Counted from the stretch's first letter, positions 53,378 to 61,841 are shown. The stretch is 62,708 nt of DNA from Ktedonobacteria bacterium (GCA_027459785.1 DAIDGU010000083.1:1-62708); one strand, 5' to 3'. Notes: a model not told the origin generated them from the sequence alone. Made by a program: numbers and translations.

Positions 53378-54996
53378 GCCAGGACGCGGCCCCACCCCCC
53401 GGCCCCCTCCCCATCGGAGATGGAGAGGGGGAGAGCAGTGAGGAAAATCGAACACGAATGCCACGAAAGATCCACGAAGGATATGAAAAGACCGAAGGAC
53501 ACGAAGGTGTAATGGAGCGGGGGGGAGATATAGCTGGTCAGCAGCTTCATGAGGGAACGGAGCAGGTGACGGGCGGGGCAACGGGGCGGACGATCATGCC
53601 CTTGCCGGTGGAACGGCTGCGGATGTTGCACGGCTGGGCGATGGTGCGGCGGGCGGCGGGGTATGTGTGGCAGCCGAGGTCGGTGGCGGAGATCGGCGCG
53701 GTGCTGGCGCTGGCGCAGCGGTCCGGACGCACGGTGGTGCCACGCGGCGCGGGCTATAGTTATAACGACGCTGCCATGAACCGCGAGGATATCGTGCTGA
53801 ATCTGGCGCGGATGAACCGCGTGCTGGCGTGGGATGCGCTGAACGGCACGATCACCGTCGAGCCGGGGGTGACGGTGCGCGACCTGTGGCGGGCGGTACT
53901 GGCGGATTGCTGGTGGCCGCCGGTTGTGCCGGGAACGATGGGGCCGACGCTGGGCGGCGCGCTGGCGCAGAACGTGCATGGCAAAAATGCCTGGCGGCTG
54001 GGGTCCATCGGCGAACACGTCCTCAGCTTCGATCTGCTCGGCCCCCAGGGCGACCTCGTCACCGTCACGCCGACATCTGATCCTGAACTGTTTCACGCCG
54101 CCATCGGCGGCATCGGCATGCTGGGGATCATCACGTCCGTGACGCTGCGCCTGCGGCGCATCGTTTCCGGCGTGCTCACCACGCGCACCTTCGCCGCGCA
54201 CGATCTGGGGGAGATGTTCACGTTGTTCGCGGAACACGCGCCGGCTGCCGATTATCTCGTCGGCTGGATCGACGGCTTCGCATCTGGGGCCGCGCTGGGG
54301 CGGGGGCTGGTCGAGCGGGCCGATTTTTCAGAGGAACCGGATTCGACGACGCTGCATCCCAGCGCGCAGGATGTGGCACCGAAGATCGCCGGGCTGGTGC
54401 CGCGCGCCCAACTCTGGCGCGTGATGAAGCCGCTGTTTACCGATCCGGCGATGCGCGCGGCCAATCTGGCACAGTACCGCCGGGGCGCGCTCACCGGCGG
54501 CCATGTCCACTACACGCCGCATGCGCAGTTCCACTTCCTGCATGATTACATGCCGAACTGGCAGCGGTCGTGGTTGCCGGGCGGTTTGCGCCAATTCCAG
54601 GCGTTCATCCCACGCGAACACGCCTATACCATCTGCGCCGAATTGCTGACGCGCTCGCAGGAGGCACAGATCTATCCCTATCTCTGCGTCTTCAAGCAAC
54701 ACCGCGCCGATCCGTTCCTGCTGCGCTACCAACTCGACGGCTTCTCGCTCTCGCTGGATTACCATGTGACCGCGCACAACGCAGCACGGCTGGACGAACT
54801 TTTCGCCGCGCTCCGCGCGCCCGTCGTCGCCAGCGGCGGTACCTTTTATCTGGCGAAGGACGACAGCCTGGACGCCGTGACCTATGCCCGCACCGTCGGC
54901 CCCGACCGCATCGCGCGCTTCCTCGAACTCAAGCGCGCCCGCGACCCAGAAGGCCGACTGCAATCGGATCTCTTCCGCCGCGTGTTCGGGGTGTGA
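53374..54996 (+). CDS. FAD-linked oxidase, DprE1-like, with repeat-derived N-terminus
   Basis: 540 residues of the VAO/PCMH flavoprotein fold. The FAD domain starts near residue 85 with PRSVAEIGAVLALAQRSGR, VVPRGAGYSYND and GPTLGGALAQNVHGKNAWRLGSIGEHV, closely recalling DprE1's IHGKN..AGSFGNHV, and the C-terminal half has the DprE1-like LRQFQAFIPRE and LAKDDSL segments. DprE1 oxidises the 2'-OH of polyprenylphosphoryl ribose. Residues 1-74 are abnormal: a family B repeat directly follows the start codon (PPPGPLPIGDGEGE), then a segment rich in HEGYEKTEGHEG. The start at 53374 overlaps the SDR stop by 4 nt with CGGAGG upstream; the ATG at 53596 marks the native-looking N-terminus. Confidence 0.85.
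   Translation: MSQDAAPPPGPLPIGDGEGESSEENRTRMPRKIHEGYEKTEGHEGVMERGGDIAGQQLHEGTEQVTGGATGRTIMPLPVERLRMLHGWAMVRRAAGYVWQPRSVAEIGAVLALAQRSGRTVVPRGAGYSYNDAAMNREDIVLNLARMNRVLAWDALNGTITVEPGVTVRDLWRAVLADCWWPPVVPGTMGPTLGGALAQNVHGKNAWRLGSIGEHVLSFDLLGPQGDLVTVTPTSDPELFHAAIGGIGMLGIITSVTLRLRRIVSGVLTTRTFAAHDLGEMFTLFAEHAPAADYLVGWIDGFASGAALGRGLVERADFSEEPDSTTLHPSAQDVAPKIAGLVPRAQLWRVMKPLFTDPAMRAANLAQYRRGALTGGHVHYTPHAQFHFLHDYMPNWQRSWLPGGLRQFQAFIPREHAYTICAELLTRSQEAQIYPYLCVFKQHRADPFLLRYQLDGFSLSLDYHVTAHNAARLDELFAALRAPVVASGGTFYLAKDDSLDAVTYARTVGPDRIARFLELKRARDPEGRLQSDLFRRVFGV
53388..53519. repeat. Family B repeat plus degenerate ACGAAGG repeats at the start of the DprE1-like gene
   Basis: 53388-53431 is a family B unit (GGCCCCACCCCCC then CATCGGAGATGGAGAGGGGG). 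It is followed by several copies of CACGAA(A/G)G between ~53455 and 53510. Confidence 0.8.
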
Positions 54997-55067
54997 TCTG
55001 GTAGCCAGCGGGCGGGGGGCGGGGTGACAAGTGGGTGATTGGGTGACGGGCGGTTGCCGGTGCGTCA

Positions 55068-55202
55068 GGGACGCGGGCGGTTGAAACCGCGCCTAAGGGC
55101 GTGCCGCCACGAAACCCACCTACGTGGGTTCGGATCCCAGTCCACGTAGGTGGACTTCGTCGCCGTTAGGCGCTTAGGCGCGGTTTCAACCGCCCGCGTC
55201 CC
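55068..55202. repeat. Complete family A element with 30-bp perfect terminal inverted repeats
   Basis: 55068-55097 and 55173-55202 are perfect inverted copies (30 bp), beginning GGGACGCGGGCGGTTGAAAC. A 12-bp inner inverted repeat (CCACCTACGTGG 55116-55127; CCACGTAGGTGG 55142-55153) lies in the centre. No open frame is long enough to encode a protein. The element, 135 bp long, resembles a MITE. The rest of 54997-55266 holds no gene. Confidence 0.9.
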
Positions 55203-55266
55203 CTGGCGCGCTACCACCCACCCGTCCCTGGGCCATTCGACACCTAGATCGTTTCGGCAACCTCCA

Positions 55267-56952
55267 TTAGCGCACGCCTTCGGCCACCTGCTGCAATTGC
55301 AGTGCGGCGGCATAGGCAGCGATCTGCGTCTGTTGCTCGGCGGCGGACCAAGCGAGTTCTTGCGCCATCAGCGCGGCGACCAGTGCGACGGCACCCAGGC
55401 CGCGCCCGCGATCTTCTAGGATGATCGCCGTGCGCCGTGCCAGCACATCGTCTGGCGTCTGGGCCATCTCGTAGCGGCAGGCATAGACGACCTCCGCCTG
55501 AATATAGGGGAGATCGGCGATGAGCAAGCCGGCCAGGGAAGGCTGTGCGGCGATGAGATCCAGCACCAGCGCGGCATCTGTGCCGTAGCTCGCGCCCAGG
55601 TGCGCGACGGTGGCCGCGCTCAAGTCCAATGCCGCGCCGCGCGCGGCAAGCGCCGGCTGCGCCTGCGGCCAATCCGTGCTGCCCTGCAACGGCAGCGCCA
55701 GCGTGGGATGCAGCGGCTTTTTGCCGTCGCGCTTGCTCAGCACGTCCACCGTGTCCTGGGCCATGCGGCGATAGGTCGTCAGCTTGCCGCCGACGATGGA
55801 GACGAGGCCGGTGGGACTCTGGAGGACCGCATGCGTGCGCGAGAGCTTGGCCGTGGTGCCAGCAGAGGCCGCGCGCGGCCTCACCAGCGGACGATAGCCG
55901 GCATAGGTGCTGATGATCTGCTCCTCGGTGATGCGTTTGGTCAGGTAGCGGTTCAGGTATTTGAGCAGATAGGCGACATCCGCCGGCGACGCGGCGGGGT
56001 GATCCAGATCGCCGGTGCCGGTATCCGTGGTGCCGAAAACGACGCGCGATTCCCACGGGACGATGAAGAGAATGCGCTTGTCCTCGGTTTCCGGTAGGAC
56101 GATGGCGGCATCGCCCACGGGGACATCTTCGCGGGCAAAGACGAGGTGGACGCCCTTGCTCGGTTCGATGCTGACCTGCGGCGTCGTGCCGGTCAGCGCC
56201 TCGATCTGCTCGGCGAAAACGCCGGTCGCGTTGACCACGTGCCGCGCCCGCACGGTCAGCTCGTCGCCGGTCAGCGTGTCGCGCACCTGCGCGCCCTGGA
56301 TGGTGCCGCCCGACATGACGAAACCGGTGACGGCGGCATAATTCGCCAGCGTCGCGCCGCGCTGGGCCGCCGTGCGCAGCAGGGCCATTGTCAGGCGCGC
56401 ATCGTTCGTCTGCGCGTCATAATACATGAAGCCTTCTTGCAAGCGTTCCGGCACCAGATCGGGCAGGTAGCCCAGCACGGCGTCGCGCCGCAAATGTCGG
56501 TGGCGCTGAATGCTGTGCTGGCCAGCCATTACATCATACAGCCACAGGCCGGCGTCCAGCAGCGCGCCCAGGCCGATGCCACCAGGGGTGGTGAAGGGCA
56601 TGCCGACGGGATGCCGGTCGCCCTGGTAAATCGGCAGCACGAAGCCCAGCGGATGCACCAGATGTGGCGCGTTGCGCAGCAAGATGCCGCGCTCGATCAA
56701 GCCTTCATGCACCAGGGCGAAATCGAAATTGGGTAGGTAGCGGATACCGCCATGCACGAGCTTGGTGGATTTGCTGCTGGTGCCGCTGGCGAAGTCGGCC
56801 TTCTCGACGAGCGCGACGCGATAGCCGCGCGCCGCCGCATCCAGCGCCACGCCCGCGCCGGTGACGCCACCACCGATCACCAAAACGTCGAAGTGTTCGT
56901 CGGCAAGCGCCGCGAGGTTGTGCCGCCGCGCGGCGGCTGATAACGGTTGCAT
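55267..56952 (-). CDS. glpD: Aerobic glycerol-3-phosphate dehydrogenase
   Basis: 561 residues. Membrane-associated flavoenzyme that oxidises glycerol-3-phosphate to dihydroxyacetone phosphate and feeds electrons to quinone. FAD-binding VLVIGGGVTGAGVALDAAARGY, then FASGTSSKSTKLVHGGIRYL, later RARHVVNATGVFA, IVPWESRVVFGTTDTGT and YAGYRPLVRP are all typical, and the C-terminal helical cap is present. AAAGGAAGC precedes the ATG. It is the last gene of a glpP-hydrolase-glpD series on this strand, with 192 bp between it and the hydrolase. Confidence 0.96.
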   Translation of the reverse strand: MQPLSAAARRHNLAALADEHFDVLVIGGGVTGAGVALDAAARGYRVALVEKADFASGTSSKSTKLVHGGIRYLPNFDFALVHEGLIERGILLRNAPHLVHPLGFVLPIYQGDRHPVGMPFTTPGGIGLGALLDAGLWLYDVMAGQHSIQRHRHLRRDAVLGYLPDLVPERLQEGFMYYDAQTNDARLTMALLRTAAQRGATLANYAAVTGFVMSGGTIQGAQVRDTLTGDELTVRARHVVNATGVFAEQIEALTGTTPQVSIEPSKGVHLVFAREDVPVGDAAIVLPETEDKRILFIVPWESRVVFGTTDTGTGDLDHPAASPADVAYLLKYLNRYLTKRITEEQIISTYAGYRPLVRPRAASAGTTAKLSRTHAVLQSPTGLVSIVGGKLTTYRRMAQDTVDVLSKRDGKKPLHPTLALPLQGSTDWPQAQPALAARGAALDLSAATVAHLGASYGTDAALVLDLIAAQPSLAGLLIADLPYIQAEVVYACRYEMAQTPDDVLARRTAIILEDRGRGLGAVALVAALMAQELAWSAAEQQTQIAAYAAALQLQQVAEGVR

Positions 56953-56997
56953 GCTGCTTCCTTTGGTGGCCCCATCCCGTCACTGCACGGGAACCCT

Positions 56998-57034
56998 GCC
57001 CCCAACCCCTCCCCATCTGCGGATGGCGAGGGGC
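56998..57034. repeat. Family B repeat upstream of glpD
   Basis: GCCCCCAACCCCTCCCCATC then TGCGGATGGCGAGGGGCG, in the glpD-hydrolase gap. Confidence 0.75.
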
Positions 57035-57144
57035 GAACAGGCGGGCGAGATAATCGCGTGGGAATGCGCGGGAGCGGTCGGCAAGGCCGCCCCCTGGGAG
57101 CATCAGCCAAGTGCGATGGGATCGCGTGGCGGGGCCGGAGCCGC

Positions 57145-59001
57145 TTAACGCGCCATCACGGCGAACTGCGTGGCAGTGCTGGCCACGATCATCGCTGTCA
57201 CCAGGATGCCGTTGATGAAGGCACCCACGTAGATCCGCCCCGTCTTGTGGTAGAAGTACGTCGAGATGGCGGCGATGATGATGTAGAACGGCACGAACTG
57301 GAAGGCCACGATGGCCAGCAACGGCTGATCCGCCGTGAAGAGCGTGCCACCGGCCAGCAGCGGAATATATTCCACCAGCAGGAAGACGACGAACGCGCCG
57401 GCCAAGATGCCGATGTTCTTCGCGATCTCCCAACCCATCGGGAGCTTGGCGGAGCGCAGTTGCCCGTGCAGCGTCACGCCCAACATCATGAAGTAGAGCG
57501 TGAACGGGATGACATACGCCAAGAAGATCGGGAAGTGGTACGGCGTGAGCGTCTTGGCATTGAAGATCCAGATGCGCGCGTCGGTCTTGAAGGCCCAATC
57601 CAGGAAGCCCAGTGCTACGTAGAAGGCGGCGATGACGCCGACCGCCAGCAGCGCGGCCTTGCCGATCTTACGCCATTCGACGTTATTCTGCGCGCCGGTG
57701 ATGCCGTAATGCAGCATCTGCGCGTTTTGCTGGCGGCGATTCAGGCCGAAGTGCCAGGCCAGGAACAGCACCAGACCGATAGCACCGCCGCCGACGGCCC
57801 ACGCCATCACGCCGCTGGTGATCGTCTGCGGGAAGAGCATGCTCGCCTTGATGTTATTGTTCGCCCACAACTGGAATGGGAAGAAGGTGAAGATGGCGAG
57901 CGCCACCAGGACCAGCGTGCTGATCGCCCAACTGATGCCCTTCGTCGCTTTGCTTTCCGGCATGCGCTGCGCCAGTTCCGCGAAGAACGGCGTGCGCAGC
58001 AACAGCGCGCCCAGCGGGAAGATCATCAGGATCAAGCCGATCAGCGCCAGGAAGGTGCCAATCTCGTCCCAGATCCAGATCTGATCGGAAGTAGGCAAGG
58101 TACCCACGCCGGTCAGCGTCTGCGCTTCCCAGGAGATCGCGTCACCGACCGCTTCGTTCGAGAACGTGATGCCGGGGTGCGTCGTGGGGACGAGGAACAA
58201 TTCGCGCGCTGAGCCGTCGGACGTGGAACCGTACATCTGGCCGACGGTGATGGTCGAGCCGGTGCCGAAGAGCGCCTGCATGCGCGGCGAATTCGGGAAT
58301 TGGCTGCCAGTCGGTTCAACCCACATCAACTGCGAGAACTCCGAGTATTTGGCTTCGATGACGGCGACGTTCTTGGGGAACTGCGGCGTGCCGGGGATGG
58401 GTTCGAGGCCGGGCGTGCTGGTGGAGGAGCTGAGCAGGATCAGCGAGCGATAGGCGTCGGGGTGCGCGTAAGCGGCGATGACCGAGGCCCAGCCGCCCAT
58501 CGAGTGGCCGATCAGGCCGATGTCGCCCTTCTGCACGATATCCAGCGAATTGAGGTAGGCGAGTGCGTCTGGCCCACCGTAGCCGTTGGCGAAAGCGGGG
58601 GCATCCGAGCCGCCGTGGCCGGTCTGATCGGCGGCCAGCACGACGCAGCCGCGCCGCGCCATCTCGATGGAAAAGCCATCCATCGTGTCATGCGAATTGA
58701 TGTAGCCGTGGATGGTCAGCACACCACAGGCGGGCGTTTTGCTGGTGGCTGTGTTCGGCACATACAGCAGGCCGGTCATCTGCGTGCCGTTCGTGCCGGT
58801 GAAGGACACGTGGCGCACGGCGATTTGCCCGCCCGCCGTCTGCGTGACGTTGGCGATGATGCCACCGCCGAGAATGAGGATGAGCGCGGCCAATAACAGG
58901 AAATAGGGGGTGCGCGACGGCGCCTGTGCCGTGGCGGCTGGCGGATTCGGGGCCAGCGCGGTGGATGTGCTCTCTGCCGGTGCTTCGTTGCTGATGGACA
59001 T
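57145..59001 (-). CDS. Alpha/beta hydrolase fused to a multi-helix membrane domain
   Basis: 618 residues. One N-terminal helix (YFLLLAALILILGGGII) anchors an alpha/beta-hydrolase domain (~60-330) with LTIHGYINSHD and nucleophile S167 in IGHSMGGW, which should lie outside the membrane. The C-terminal ~270 residues hold about eight helices (LALIGLILMIFPLGALL; GVMAWAVGGGAIGLVLFLAWHFG; FLAYVIPFTLYFMMLGV) unrelated to any family I can name. The start at 59001 has AAGAGG seven bases upstream. Lying between glpP and glpD, it may release glycerol or glycerol-phosphate from a lipid or teichoic-type substrate, but that is inference. Confidence 0.82.
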   Translation of the reverse strand: MSISNEAPAESTSTALAPNPPAATAQAPSRTPYFLLLAALILILGGGIIANVTQTAGGQIAVRHVSFTGTNGTQMTGLLYVPNTATSKTPACGVLTIHGYINSHDTMDGFSIEMARRGCVVLAADQTGHGGSDAPAFANGYGGPDALAYLNSLDIVQKGDIGLIGHSMGGWASVIAAYAHPDAYRSLILLSSSTSTPGLEPIPGTPQFPKNVAVIEAKYSEFSQLMWVEPTGSQFPNSPRMQALFGTGSTITVGQMYGSTSDGSARELFLVPTTHPGITFSNEAVGDAISWEAQTLTGVGTLPTSDQIWIWDEIGTFLALIGLILMIFPLGALLLRTPFFAELAQRMPESKATKGISWAISTLVLVALAIFTFFPFQLWANNNIKASMLFPQTITSGVMAWAVGGGAIGLVLFLAWHFGLNRRQQNAQMLHYGITGAQNNVEWRKIGKAALLAVGVIAAFYVALGFLDWAFKTDARIWIFNAKTLTPYHFPIFLAYVIPFTLYFMMLGVTLHGQLRSAKLPMGWEIAKNIGILAGAFVVFLLVEYIPLLAGGTLFTADQPLLAIVAFQFVPFYIIIAAISTYFYHKTGRIYVGAFINGILVTAMIVASTATQFAVMAR

Positions 59002-59242
59002 GAGCGAGCCTCTTCGGGAACGAGTACATCGGGTACTCAGGACGACGGTTGGCGGCGACGCTGCCGGTATGATGACGATGACCACCGCGCCGGCGGCGCG
59101 CGTGGCTGCCGCTGGCCTGGCGGCAGGGATGACAGGTGTCTGCTCTGCATATGACGGGTGTCTTCCTCTCGTAGCAAAGAAATGGTGCTGTGATGATGAC
59201 AGGCGCTGGATGGCGGGCGCACGCGAACAAAAATCCTGATGA
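59002..59242. other. Gap between glpP and the hydrolase
   Basis: No gene, terminator or repeat family is recognised. It is GC-rich and contains TGTCATCATCAC-like short runs only. The hydrolase could be read through from the glpP transcript. Confidence 0.4.
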
Positions 59243-59830
59243 TCAGGCCGTCTGGAAGCGGTCGGGGCGTGCCACCGAAACGGCGATAGCCCCCGCGCGT
59301 ACCACAGCGCGTAATTGCTCCGCTGTGTATAACAGGCCGGATGCCATGAAGGGCAGCGGCAGGGAAGCGCGCACCTCCGGGATGATATGTGGCACGACCA
59401 GCGCCGGCAGGAAGTCGAGCAGATCGACCACATTGACATCGACGGATTGCAAGGTCACGTCCATGCCGGTAGAATCCACCGCGAGGATTCGTTGCACCGT
59501 CTCCAATCCCACTTGTTTGGCGCTGGCGAGCGCCTTGGCGTGGATCGAGATGACGCCGGTGACATGGAAATGTTCGGCGATGTAACGCAGCCCCGCTGCG
59601 TCGGCCTGAATGCCTTCCATGCGATCGACGTTGACATACGCCGCGCAGCCCTGGCGCTGGGCCGTGGCCAGCAGTGCGGCGCATTCGAAGAGGTTGCAGT
59701 GGTGCAGCACGACGGCGCGCACCTGGGGCGACGCTAACGCCTGAGCAAGCTGGCCGCGCGTTTCCACCGCCGGCACCACCAGATGGTGCGCCGGCAGATG
59801 GAAGAGTGATCCCACAGTGTGCGCCCGCAT
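59243..59830 (-). CDS. glpP: Glycerol-3-phosphate-responsive antiterminator GlpP
   Basis: 195 residues of the GlpP family (a TIM-barrel-like fold): AYVNVDRMEGIQADAAGLRYIAEHFHVTGVISIHAKALASAKQVGLETVQR, then VVDLLDFLPALVVPHII and a final phosphate-binding-like ASGLLYTAEQL..AVRAGAIAVSV. In Bacillus it binds glycerol-3-phosphate and lets RNA polymerase pass a terminator in the glpD leader. GAGGC precedes the ATG. An intrinsic terminator-like hairpin sits directly upstream in its own leader, which fits an autoregulated antiterminator controlling this whole operon. Confidence 0.93.
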   Translation of the reverse strand: MRAHTVGSLFHLPAHHLVVPAVETRGQLAQALASPQVRAVVLHHCNLFECAALLATAQRQGCAAYVNVDRMEGIQADAAGLRYIAEHFHVTGVISIHAKALASAKQVGLETVQRILAVDSTGMDVTLQSVDVNVVDLLDFLPALVVPHIIPEVRASLPLPFMASGLLYTAEQLRAVVRAGAIAVSVARPDRFQTA

Positions 59831-59851
59831 GGCTTGCCTCGCTTACAACGC

Positions 59852-59895
59852 AAAAAGTCCCAAGCCGCTGCTTTGTGTGGTGCGGCTCAGGACTT
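59852..59895 (-). terminator. Leader attenuator upstream of glpP
   Basis: On the minus strand AAGTCC-TG-AGCCGC pairs with GCGGCT-TG-GGACTT (6+6 bp with a symmetrical internal loop, 13-nt loop) and is followed by TTTTT, ending 21 nt before the glpP start and ~60 nt after the predicted transcription start. Its position between promoter and first gene marks it as an attenuator rather than a normal terminator. Confidence 0.75.
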
Positions 59896-59960
59896 CTCAG
59901 TTCAATGTCCCAGGTGTGTATGCGATTGTCCGCTGAGGCGGCCTCAACGGTTATGTGTAT

Positions 59961-59989
59961 ATACTACCAGATGAACCGGCTCTTGTCAA
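59961..59989 (-). promoter_or_regulatory. Sigma-70-type promoter of the glp operon
   Basis: Perfect TTGACA (59984-59989, minus strand) and TAGTAT (59961-59966) with a 17-bp spacer. It gives a leader of ~120 nt that contains the attenuator. Confidence 0.8.
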
Positions 59990-60118
59990 GTGGTTTTGAT
60001 ACGATCTTCGGTATGTTTCAGGAATGTGGTTATAGCAAAGCGAGGGCAATATCTGGCGGCAAGGCGACAAGAAAGCGCGACAAGCATTGTGTGCCGCCGC
60101 GCTGAGAAGGAAATTAGG

Positions 60119-60192
60119 TAGCGCATACGGGATTCGAACCCGTGATCTCCGCCTTGAAAGGGCGGCGTCCTAGGCCACTAGACGAATGCGCC
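60119..60192 (-). tRNA. tRNA-Glu (anticodon UUC)
   Basis: A 74-nt cloverleaf. The acceptor stem is GGCGCAT with ATGCGCT, the anticodon arm GCCGCC-CTTTCAA-GGCGGA contains TTC, and the T arm is ACGGG-TTCGAAT-CCCGT. The 3' CCA is not encoded (ACCT follows). Confidence 0.95.
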
Positions 60193-60216
60193 AAAATCTC
60201 GCCAGGAACCATATGT

Positions 60217-60246
60217 AGTGTACGCGCTCATGAACCAGGATGTCAA
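60217..60246 (-). promoter_or_regulatory. Promoter of tRNA-Glu
   Basis: Perfect TTGACA (60241-60246) and TACACT (60217-60222) on the minus strand, 18-bp spacer, ~25 bp before the tRNA. Confidence 0.75.
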
Positions 60247-60293
60247 GGGCGCGCACTTTTTTCCCTGGCTTTCGGGCGTTTCTGCCGCGTCGG

Positions 60294-60968
60294 TTACGCT
60301 GGCGTGCTGGGGGCGATCATCGCCGGTGCATCCTGGCGGGCGTTATTGACGAGCGACGTGACGGGGTACGCCTCCATCGCTTCGGCGGGGTAGGGCGTGA
60401 GCAGGCGCGTCACCTGAAAGGGATCAGTGATGCCGGGGTCGAGCCATTCGGCCTCGTCTTCGCGGCGCAGGATGACGACCATGCGATGATGCAGCGGCGC
60501 GACAACCGCGTTCGGTTCCCCCGTGATGAGCGTATAGGTCCACAGATCGGTGCCGTCGGGCTGCCGCCAGTGATCATACAGGCCGGCGAAGGCGAAGAGG
60601 CTATCGTCCTTCATGCGAATGAAATAGGGCTGCTTCTTGCCGCCGGTGGGCTGCCATTCATAGAAGCCGTCAGCGGGGACCAGGCACCGTTGGCGACGGA
60701 TCGGGCCGCGATACATCGGCTTATCGGCGATGCCTTCGGCCCGCGCATTGAAGGTCGAGAGCGACAGATTGGGTTCCTTGGCCCACGACGGCACCAGCCC
60801 CCAGCGCATCTCTTGCGCTGTGCGTGTCTCGCCGTGCTGCACGATGACAGGCAACACCTGCGTCGGCGCGATGTTATAGCGCGGCTCCAGCGCGCCGATC
60901 AACCCTTCCAGGGCGAACCGCTGCTGAATCTCCTGCGCCGTATGGTGCAATGCATAGCGTCCACACAT
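60294..60968 (-). CDS. SRAP-family protein (HMCES/YedK-like abasic-site shield)
   Basis: 224 residues. The N-terminal catalytic Cys2 (MCGRYA) forms a covalent link with abasic sites in single-stranded DNA after removal of the initiator Met. N74 (FNARAE), E104 (DGFYEW) and the LHHRM histidine complete the active site. RYNIAPTQ and RCLVPADGFYEW are hallmark motifs. Aged or removed methionine is consistent with a Met aminopeptidase such as the one at 4.5 kb. AAGGAG lies 10 nt before the ATG. It is upstream of tRNA-Glu but that has its own promoter. Confidence 0.96.
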   Translation of the reverse strand: MCGRYALHHTAQEIQQRFALEGLIGALEPRYNIAPTQVLPVIVQHGETRTAQEMRWGLVPSWAKEPNLSLSTFNARAEGIADKPMYRGPIRRQRCLVPADGFYEWQPTGGKKQPYFIRMKDDSLFAFAGLYDHWRQPDGTDLWTYTLITGEPNAVVAPLHHRMVVILRREDEAEWLDPGITDPFQVTRLLTPYPAEAMEAYPVTSLVNNARQDAPAMIAPSTPA

Positions 60969-61115
60969 CTTTAAGCATCTCCTTGATCGCTAATTTCCAT
61001 CTGGGGCGCATAAAGTTTGCCAGGGACACACCACCCACTGTAACCCGACGCTGTACTATTCTCTGACACCACGCCGGAACTGGCATTTCCCCGGCATGAA
61101 AGGAACTACGAATCT

Positions 61116-61724
61116 ATGCGTCTCACCCGGCTAACCTGCCTCGGCGCATTACCCTTGCTGGCCACGCTCGCCCTGGCGGCGTGCAGTAGCGGAGGGAGCG
61201 GCGGCGGCATCTATGGCTCGTCATCGTCGTCCACGGCGGCGGGCGGCGGAACAACCAATACCACGACGACCAGCACGACCACGACCAGCGAATTGCCGAT
61301 CAAGACCGCCTCAGTCACAACCTCTGCGGGCGCGACGAAAACCGTGCTGGTGACGGCGACGGGCCTGACATTGTATTACCACACGCCAGACACCGCGACC
61401 TCCGTCTTCACCGACGCTTCGACCTGGCCACCGCTCCTCGCCGGCAGCAGCGCGCCCAGCAGCAGCACCAGCCTGGCCGGCACGTTGGCCGTGCTGAACG
61501 ATGCCAACGGCGCGCAGGTGACGTACAACGGCCACCCGCTCTATACTTTCGCCGGCGACAGCGGGCCGGGCCAGGCGACAGGCGACGGCCTGGGCGGCGT
61601 CTGGTACGTCGCCACGCCGGATCTCGCCAAGGTGAACCTGAGCAGCGCCGTCAGTGCCACCCCCGATCCACAGGCCACCGCAACGCCCTGCGCCGGCAGG
61701 TATTGCAATCCCTACGCGCCGTAA
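61116..61724 (+). CDS. Secreted lipoprotein of the COG4315 type
   Basis: 202 residues. A signal peptide with lipobox (LALAAC, Cys24) is followed by a Ser/Thr/Gly-rich tether and two copies of the 'secreted repeat' (TVLVTATGLTLYYHTPDTAT and VTYNGHPLYTFAGDSGPGQATGDGLGG), with the YxxxxD pattern of predicted lipoproteins found mainly in Gram-positive and Chloroflexi-type bacteria. Function unknown; some relatives have been linked to surface stress. ATGAAAGGAA precedes the start. Confidence 0.9.
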   Translation: MRLTRLTCLGALPLLATLALAACSSGGSGGGIYGSSSSSTAAGGGTTNTTTTSTTTTSELPIKTASVTTSAGATKTVLVTATGLTLYYHTPDTATSVFTDASTWPPLLAGSSAPSSSTSLAGTLAVLNDANGAQVTYNGHPLYTFAGDSGPGQATGDGLGGVWYVATPDLAKVNLSSAVSATPDPQATATPCAGRYCNPYAP

Positions 61725-61784
61725 GGTCGCTAGATGGGTGATTGACAAGCGCACCGGGCATGGGTTATAGAAGGGCGCGTAAAA

Positions 61785-61805
61785 CCCCGCGCCTTTAGGC
61801 CGGGG
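61785..61805 (+). repeat. Hairpin at the likely left end of the tnpB element
   Basis: CCCCG-C-GCC-TTTA-GGC-CGGGG, a stem of 8 bp with a one-base bulge. IS605-family ends carry such imperfect subterminal hairpins with a looped-out base. It lies 72 bp before tnpB. Confidence 0.5.
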
Positions 61806-61841
61806 ATAGAAGCGCCGTCGCACGATGCGACCCCGTACCCC

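Noticed and set aside
59852..59960. Leader of glpP as a T-box or metabolite riboswitch
   Set aside because: No T-box sequence or conserved aptamer core could be found; the simple hairpin with T-run plus the GlpP product makes protein-mediated antitermination the simpler reading.
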